Source of the DNA: Beroe ovata
Taxonomy: Eukaryota; Ctenophora; Nuda; Beroida; Beroidae
Reading direction: 5' to 3'
Assembly (NCBI GenBank): GCA_946803715.1
Contig: CAMPET010000371.1
Location: 39,906-51,973, forward strand
Length of the DNA: 12,068 nt
The number at the start of each line of letters is the position of its first letter. The first letter of the stretch is position 1. Both the position numbers and the translations under genes were made by a program. The notes under the pieces are model-generated. The model made no database searches. It had not been told where the DNA came from and was given only the letters and a program-made list of their open reading frames with translations. Below are positions 8,909 to 12,068 of this stretch, piece after piece.

Positions 8909-8918
8909 GTCACGTGAC
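8909..8918. promoter_or_regulatory. CLEAR-type palindrome GTCACGTGAC, copy 1
   Basis: An exact 10-bp GTCACGTGAC, the published consensus of the CLEAR element bound by TFEB/MITF-type factors. It lies at the end of array copy 1; whether it is used is unknown. Confidence 0.35.
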
Positions 8919-9459
8919 TTCGAAACTCGAACACGAGAAGGAAGTGCGATTTTCACCAATTTCCCGATGAGTTAGCCCAAAAATTCTTTCAGATTCGGAT
9001 TCTATGTCAAAAAATAAGGCGGAAACACTTATTTTCACTATGTCTACGGATAGAAAAATTTTTCTGATTTTTTATCCAGGTGTGTCCCATTGATTTTCGT
9101 GTTTTGTAGCTATTGCTTCCAACAGGTTTGAAATCGTGATTTGGGCGTGGCTTGACAGCAAGTATGAACCCCTCACGATCATAGAATCAGTTGATACTTG
9201 CAGTACGAGAGTAGGAGAGATGGTTTGGTGAAAAATTAGTGTCCTAAGTGCCAGTTAAGTCTTCATTTAAGACCATCAAAAATGAAGTATAAAAGTGTGA
9301 AGTCACTCACTTCACTTTTACCGATACTTCGCTCAGAAACTCGAAGAAAAATTTTTGTCCCATTTTCATAGAAATACTACGCATTCCTATGTATTTTTGA
9401 ACGCTGAATCGATTCCCGATCGAATTTTGACGCTATCTTGCTCCCCTGAGGAGCTGTCC

Positions 9460-9469
9460 GTCACGTGAC
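9460..9469. promoter_or_regulatory. CLEAR-type palindrome GTCACGTGAC, copy 2
   Basis: Same exact 10-mer at the end of array copy 2. Copy 3 is truncated before this site. Confidence 0.35.
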
Positions 9470-9997
9470 TTCGAAACTCACAAACGAGAAGGAAGTGCGA
9501 TTTTCACCAATTTCCCGATGAGTAAGCACTAAAATTCTTCCGGATTCGGATTCTACGTCGAAAATTAAGCCAGAAACACTTATTTTCACTTTGTCTACGG
9601 ATAGAATGATTTTTGCTGATTTTCTATCCAGGTGTGTCCCATTGATTTTCGTGTTTTTGTAGCTATTGCTTCCCACAGGTTTGAAATGGTGATTTGGGCG
9701 TGGCTTTACAGCAAGTATGAACCCTTCACGATCATAGAAACGGTTGATACTTGCAGTACGAGAGTAGGAGAGATGGTTTGGTGAAAAATTAGTGTCCTAT
9801 GTGCCAGTTAAGTCTTCATTAAAGACCATCAAAAATGAAGTATAAAAATGTGAGATCACTCGCTTCGATACTGAGATAGGAAATTCGAAGAAATTTTTTT
9901 TGATCCATTTTTATGCAAATACCATTCGTTCTTATGTATTTTTGGACGCTGAATCGATTCCCGATCGAATTTTGACGCTATCTTGCTCCCCCGAGGG

Positions 9998-10447
9998 GAA
10001 AATTCAACCGATTTAATGTGCCCAATTGTTTTTTGCCCATAATACTGAGACTTTGGAATGACCTCATGAACTAGTCATCCATTCAGGTACTAACGTGGCC
10101 ATGTGGTTTCCAGAAATATCATCACGCAATAATCACGTGACATGCGTGATGCGAATAAATTATGTGATAGGGCTGTGGCGGCATCTGAATTTGCTTTTGC
10201 ACCTACCAAATCACGTACACGTTATCAAGTCTGTATCAATTACAGTGCAATGCACGTCGTTTTGCGTGGAAGATTATGCACTTGGTACACTAGGTACACT
10301 AACCTAGTATCACGCAAGCGTTTACGATTTGAATTGCGTGGATTTCAGCTCTATTTTCGAGGATTCAAATTATGAATCACTTTATTTCCAGTCTTTTATC
10401 TCTCCTCACTCCAATTTACTGACGTAAACAACCCATGTATCTATAGG
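9998..10447 (+). promoter_or_regulatory. Upstream region of the COA6-like gene with TTGCGTG cluster and E-box dyad
   Basis: No coding exon is supportable. Four exact TTGCGTG/CACGCAA sites lie at 10122-10128, 10262-10268, 10311-10317 and 10334-10340; TNGCGTG is the core bound by AHR/ARNT-type bHLH-PAS dimers. ATCACGCA (10121-10128) and TGCGTGAT (10143-10150) form an inverted repeat around CACGTG (10134-10139). A duplicated GGTACACTA lies near 10284, and a CRE-like TGACGTAA at 10420-10427. This is probably the promoter of the gene at 10448; that is inferred from position and motif density. Confidence 0.45.
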
Positions 10448-10843
10448 ATGAGTGAAGGTGATGTAGATCCGGGTGTCAAGTCCAGGAAAGACTGGAAGAA
10501 GGGGTGTCATCAAGCTCGGGATCTGTACTACAAGTGCTTCATCGGGACATCAACTCCCGTGTCACCTGGTGCATCAATATCATCATTAGGAGGGAAATCG
10601 GTGTCATCAAACTCATCAGAGACACCTAAATCAGTTTTATCTGAATCATCATCTGATCCAAAGTCGTCAAGTGATTGCGAGATCGAGCTTGCAGCAATGT
10701 TCAAAGAATGTCCCCTATCTTGGGCCAAGTTTTACAAGGGAAAGGCCCTGAGGTTGAGACATGACGAGACAATGGATGTTGTCACGGAAACGTATAATAG
10801 GAAGTTGAATGAAGAGAGAATGACACATGACAATCATAGGTGA
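10448..10843 (+). CDS. COA6-like twin-Cys protein (COX6B family) with Ser-rich insertion
   Basis: 131 aa in one exon. C20-x9-C30 in KGCHQARDLYYKCF and C77-x10-C88 in a helix ending KECPLSWAKFYKGK give the CX9C/CX10C pattern of COA6, a copper-dependent assembly factor for cytochrome c oxidase in the mitochondrial intermembrane space. ARD-x-Y-x-KC and CP-x-x-W fit COA6 better than the related subunit COX6B. Between the two helices lie 46 residues, 18 of them serine, where human COA6 as I recall it has about 10. The C-terminal tail is charged and basic. The ATG sits directly after a possible acceptor (CTATAG|G), so a 5' UTR exon or trans-splicing is possible. The stop overlaps a weak donor-like ATAG|GTGATG, so further exons cannot be fully excluded. 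No AATAAA is seen downstream. The family fold is well supported; function as COA6 itself is less certain because of the insertion. Confidence 0.8.
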   Translation: MSEGDVDPGVKSRKDWKKGCHQARDLYYKCFIGTSTPVSPGASISSLGGKSVSSNSSETPKSVLSESSSDPKSSSDCEIELAAMFKECPLSWAKFYKGKALRLRHDETMDVVTETYNRKLNEERMTHDNHR

Positions 10844-11020
10844 TGCCCTGATGGGCCAATCAATTAGTCTGTTAATTTATTGCATAATTGATGGATTAGT
10901 TGTCTGATAGTTTTATCGGAAATTTTGTATTTTGTATGTTCCGTACAGATAGGTAAACTGGACATTGTGGGCGAATTGAAGCGATGTGCAGACTGTACAC
11001 AGAGTCCCAAAATACGCGAC

Positions 11021-11262
11021 ACATTGTATAATGTACATTTCATGATGCTGATAAGCGTCAGCTTCACAAAAATACGTCATGTACAATGTACATTGAACAT
11101 TGTGATTATGCATCTAGGTACTTGACTTTCACTGAAGATCATTTCGTATGTATTTGCTGTGAAAGTAAGCACAGCGTACATTGAACATTGCACGTACGCA
11201 ATTTATGTACATTGTATAATGTACAGTGTATATTTTGCAGGGAGGCTTATTGTACATTATTA
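11021..11262. repeat. Cluster of TGTACATT/AATGTACA inverted repeats
   Basis: TGTACATTGTATAATGTACA (11206-11225) is a perfect 8-bp inverted repeat with a 4-nt loop. A near-identical ACATTGTATAATGTACATTT lies at 11021-11040. Related words occur at 11080-11101 (TGTACAATGTACATTGAACA), 11176-11190 (GTACATTGAACATTG) and 11250-11257 (TTGTACAT). At least five related elements fall in about 240 bp. Confidence 0.75.
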
Positions 11263-11376
11263 TACATCGCCCATCTGTCAAATGTCAATCTGTCATATAT
11301 TTGAATTGTTATCATTTACGTATAGCGTCTACATTATTTACTGATAACTGAGTGTCATCGTGATAACAGATAGTTA

Positions 11377-11384
11377 TGACGTCA
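11377..11384. promoter_or_regulatory. CRE palindrome TGACGTCA upstream of COA6
   Basis: Exact 8-bp CREB/ATF consensus about 310 bp before the ATG of the second COA6-type gene; a plausible promoter element by position only. Confidence 0.35.
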
Positions 11385-11455
11385 CAATCTTGGAACGAAC
11401 GTAGTTATGATGATGGGCACGGTTGAGCATGCCCCCAGAACGTTACATTGGCACA

Positions 11456-11485
11456 TTTGTACTTTTTGTCTTTGTACTTTTTGTT
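11456..11485. repeat. 15-bp tandem duplication
   Basis: TTTGTACTTTTTGTC is followed immediately by TTTGTACTTTTTGTT: two copies with one mismatch at the last base. Confidence 0.85.
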
Positions 11486-11693
11486 AATGTATAGACCGAT
11501 GTGTTAACTGTTATGAGTCTCCAATTTTGGATTTAATTGAAGTTCCTGTTCAAGATGTAACTCATTATTACTTTTTTTTGATTGTCGTTTCATTCGGTTT
11601 GCCGACTCCTACATTCACGTTCCTTTGTACTCCTTTCGGATTCTTCATCCCTAAATCTAACTTATCCTAATCTTTATACTTCCCTCTTTAGCA

Positions 11694-11820
11694 ATGGAAG
11701 AGAAACCCCTCGATCCCCCATCCCAGCCATCTGGAAAGCACGCTGAGATGGCAGGGAAGTCGAAGAGGAAGGTCTGTTGGGAGAAGCGTGACATCTACTT
11801 CGCATGTCTCGATAAGAATA
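11694..11820 (+). CDS. COA6: COA6, first coding exon (partial; continues beyond window)
   Basis: 42 codons plus one base, ending at a consensus donor AATA|GTAAGT. The peptide has a polar N-terminus (MEEKPLDPPSQPSG), a second possible start at M19 (MAGKSKRK), then VCWEKRDIYFACLDKN. C28-x9-C38 with CW-x-x-RD-x-Y-x-x-CLD-x-N is the first helix of COA6, the intermembrane-space factor that helps deliver copper to the COX2 subunit of complex IV. The second Cys pair (CX10C) must lie in the next exon, outside the window. The frame reading through the donor to 11921 loses the motif and is not the product. A strong pyrimidine tract and AG (11690-11691) end two bases before the ATG. The gene follows the COA6-like gene in tandem, about 0.85 kb downstream on the same strand. 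Confidence 0.82.
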
Positions 11821-12068
11821 GTAAGTGGACCAAGTGTGACCAATGTTCGAGGATACATTTTGTCTCTAACGAGTCTCTCAAAAGCGAGACAGTTGGTTCT
11901 CAATGCCAACTCTTATTATAACTGTAGTGAAGAAGTTGTGAATTTGACCCCTCCCTAAGTTAGTAACTTGAAGTATAGTTTAACTCTTACTCTCTTTCCT
12001 TTTCCTATCCTCTCTCTCTTCACGATACCCCCTCCCCCTCACAATACCCCCTGACACTACCCCCTCCC
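11821..12068 (+). other. COA6 intron 1, 5' part, ending in a C-rich tract
   Basis: It starts GTAAGTGG and becomes pyrimidine-rich from about 11980. The last 41 bp (12028-12068) hold five runs of three to five or more C, so the minus strand has G-runs with short loops. No acceptor can be assigned before the window ends. Confidence 0.65.

Larger units (their letters stand above)
8392..9996. repeat. Three-copy tandem array, unit about 530-550 bp, non-coding
   Basis: Copies at 8392-8923, 8924-9474 and 9475-9996 align over their whole length; copy 3 lacks the last roughly 25-30 bp. Shared landmarks in order: AACGAGAAGGAAGTG, ATTTTCACCAATTTCCCGATGA, CACTTATTTTCACT, TCCAGGTGTGTCCCATTGAT, GATTTGGGCGTGGCTT, a long hairpin, AGTAGGAGAGATGGTTTGG, a TATAAAA motif, GCTGAATCGATTCCCGATCG and GTCACGTGAC. 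Copy 1 lacks about 10 bp (TTAGCCCA-like) present in the others, and copy 2 has a different block after the TATA motif. Open frames crossing it differ between copies and look accidental. No transposase, terminal inverted repeat or clear tRNA/5S-derived head was found. Confidence 0.92.
10844..11693. other. Intergenic stretch between the two COA6-type genes
   Basis: No supportable coding exon. It holds a cluster of TGTACATT-type palindromes (11021-11262), a CRE consensus TGACGTCA (11377-11384), a 15-bp tandem duplication TTTGTACTTTTTGTY (11456-11485) and, at its end, a pyrimidine tract with a strong AG acceptor just before the next ATG. Open frames on both strands here lack any family motif. Confidence 0.6.

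Noticed and set aside
9461-9676. Minus-strand open frame in the array
   Set aside because: It lies within a non-coding tandem unit; equivalent positions in the other copies carry indels, so there is no coding constraint.
9678-9700. GGTTTGAAATC in the array as an RNA polymerase III B box (tRNA-derived SINE)
   Set aside because: It departs from GGTTCRANNCC at key positions, no A box lies at the proper distance, and no tRNA-like fold was found.
10095-10375. Two overlapping open frames upstream of the COA6-like gene
   Set aside because: They overlap in different frames, have no recognisable domain and coincide with palindromic regulatory-looking sequence.
10839-10843. Donor site ATAG|GTGATG at the end of the COA6-like ORF
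   Set aside because: A weak donor with no evident downstream exon; the in-frame TGA gives a complete family-sized protein, so the stop is preferred.
10864-11344. Several open frames on both strands between the COA6 genes
   Set aside because: They are by-products of the TGTACATT repeats; no shared motif, no splice context.
11688-11909. Minus-strand frame opposite COA6 exon 1
   Set aside because: It is the shadow of the COA6 exon; the + strand frame has the CX9C motif and a consensus donor.

Overview
This is an intron-rich eukaryotic, almost certainly animal, genomic window. It has no operon-like layout; its centre is a complete 20-exon gene for cullin-4 (CUL4), read on the + strand from 1503 (or 1560) to 7625. 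All 19 introns are GT-AG, about 100-410 bp long, and the joined reading frame is continuous: 2430 nt, 809 codons plus stop. Short introns, close gene spacing, AT-leaning composition and a highly conserved, intron-dense CUL4 suggest a compact invertebrate genome, perhaps an early-branching animal such as a sponge or cnidarian. That placement is inference; nothing here fixes the taxon.

Layout. 1-457 is a tandem repeat with a 172-bp unit, apparently inside the last intron of an upstream gene. 512-610 is that gene's terminal coding exon (32 codons plus stop; product not recognised). 611-1502 is intergenic: E-box inverted repeat, TG-rich low-complexity sequence and CCAAT boxes before CUL4. 1503-7625 is CUL4. 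7626-8391 is the CUL4 3' flank, with an RFX-type X-box just after the stop and an AATAAA at 8137. 8392-9996 is a three-copy tandem array of a roughly 530-550-bp non-coding unit. 9998-10447 is a regulatory-looking stretch with four TTGCGTG motifs and an E-box-centred dyad. 10448-10843 is a single-exon COA6-like (COX6B-family, twin CX9C/CX10C) gene with a serine-rich insertion. 10844-11693 is intergenic with a TGTACATT palindrome cluster. 11694-11820 is the first coding exon of a second, canonical-looking COA6 gene, whose intron runs off the window end through a C-rich, potentially G-quadruplex-forming tract.

Function. CUL4 is the scaffold of CRL4 ubiquitin ligases: DDB1 at its N-terminal half, RBX1 at its C-terminal half, activated by NEDD8 on a conserved lysine (K755 here). 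The two COA6-type genes would act in the mitochondrial intermembrane space in copper delivery to cytochrome c oxidase. No functional link between CUL4 and the COA6 pair is implied.

Most interesting points: the tandem COA6 paralogues, where one has an intron and the other a Ser-rich insertion at almost the same place; AG acceptors lying right upstream of the start codons of all three genes; a 17-bp minisatellite that begins on the CUL4 exon 12 donor and replicates that donor; a duplicated 3' splice site in CUL4 intron 2; and CLEAR-type E-boxes and a conserved hairpin inside the downstream tandem array. No convincing minus-strand gene, tRNA, rRNA, transposase or CRISPR array was seen.
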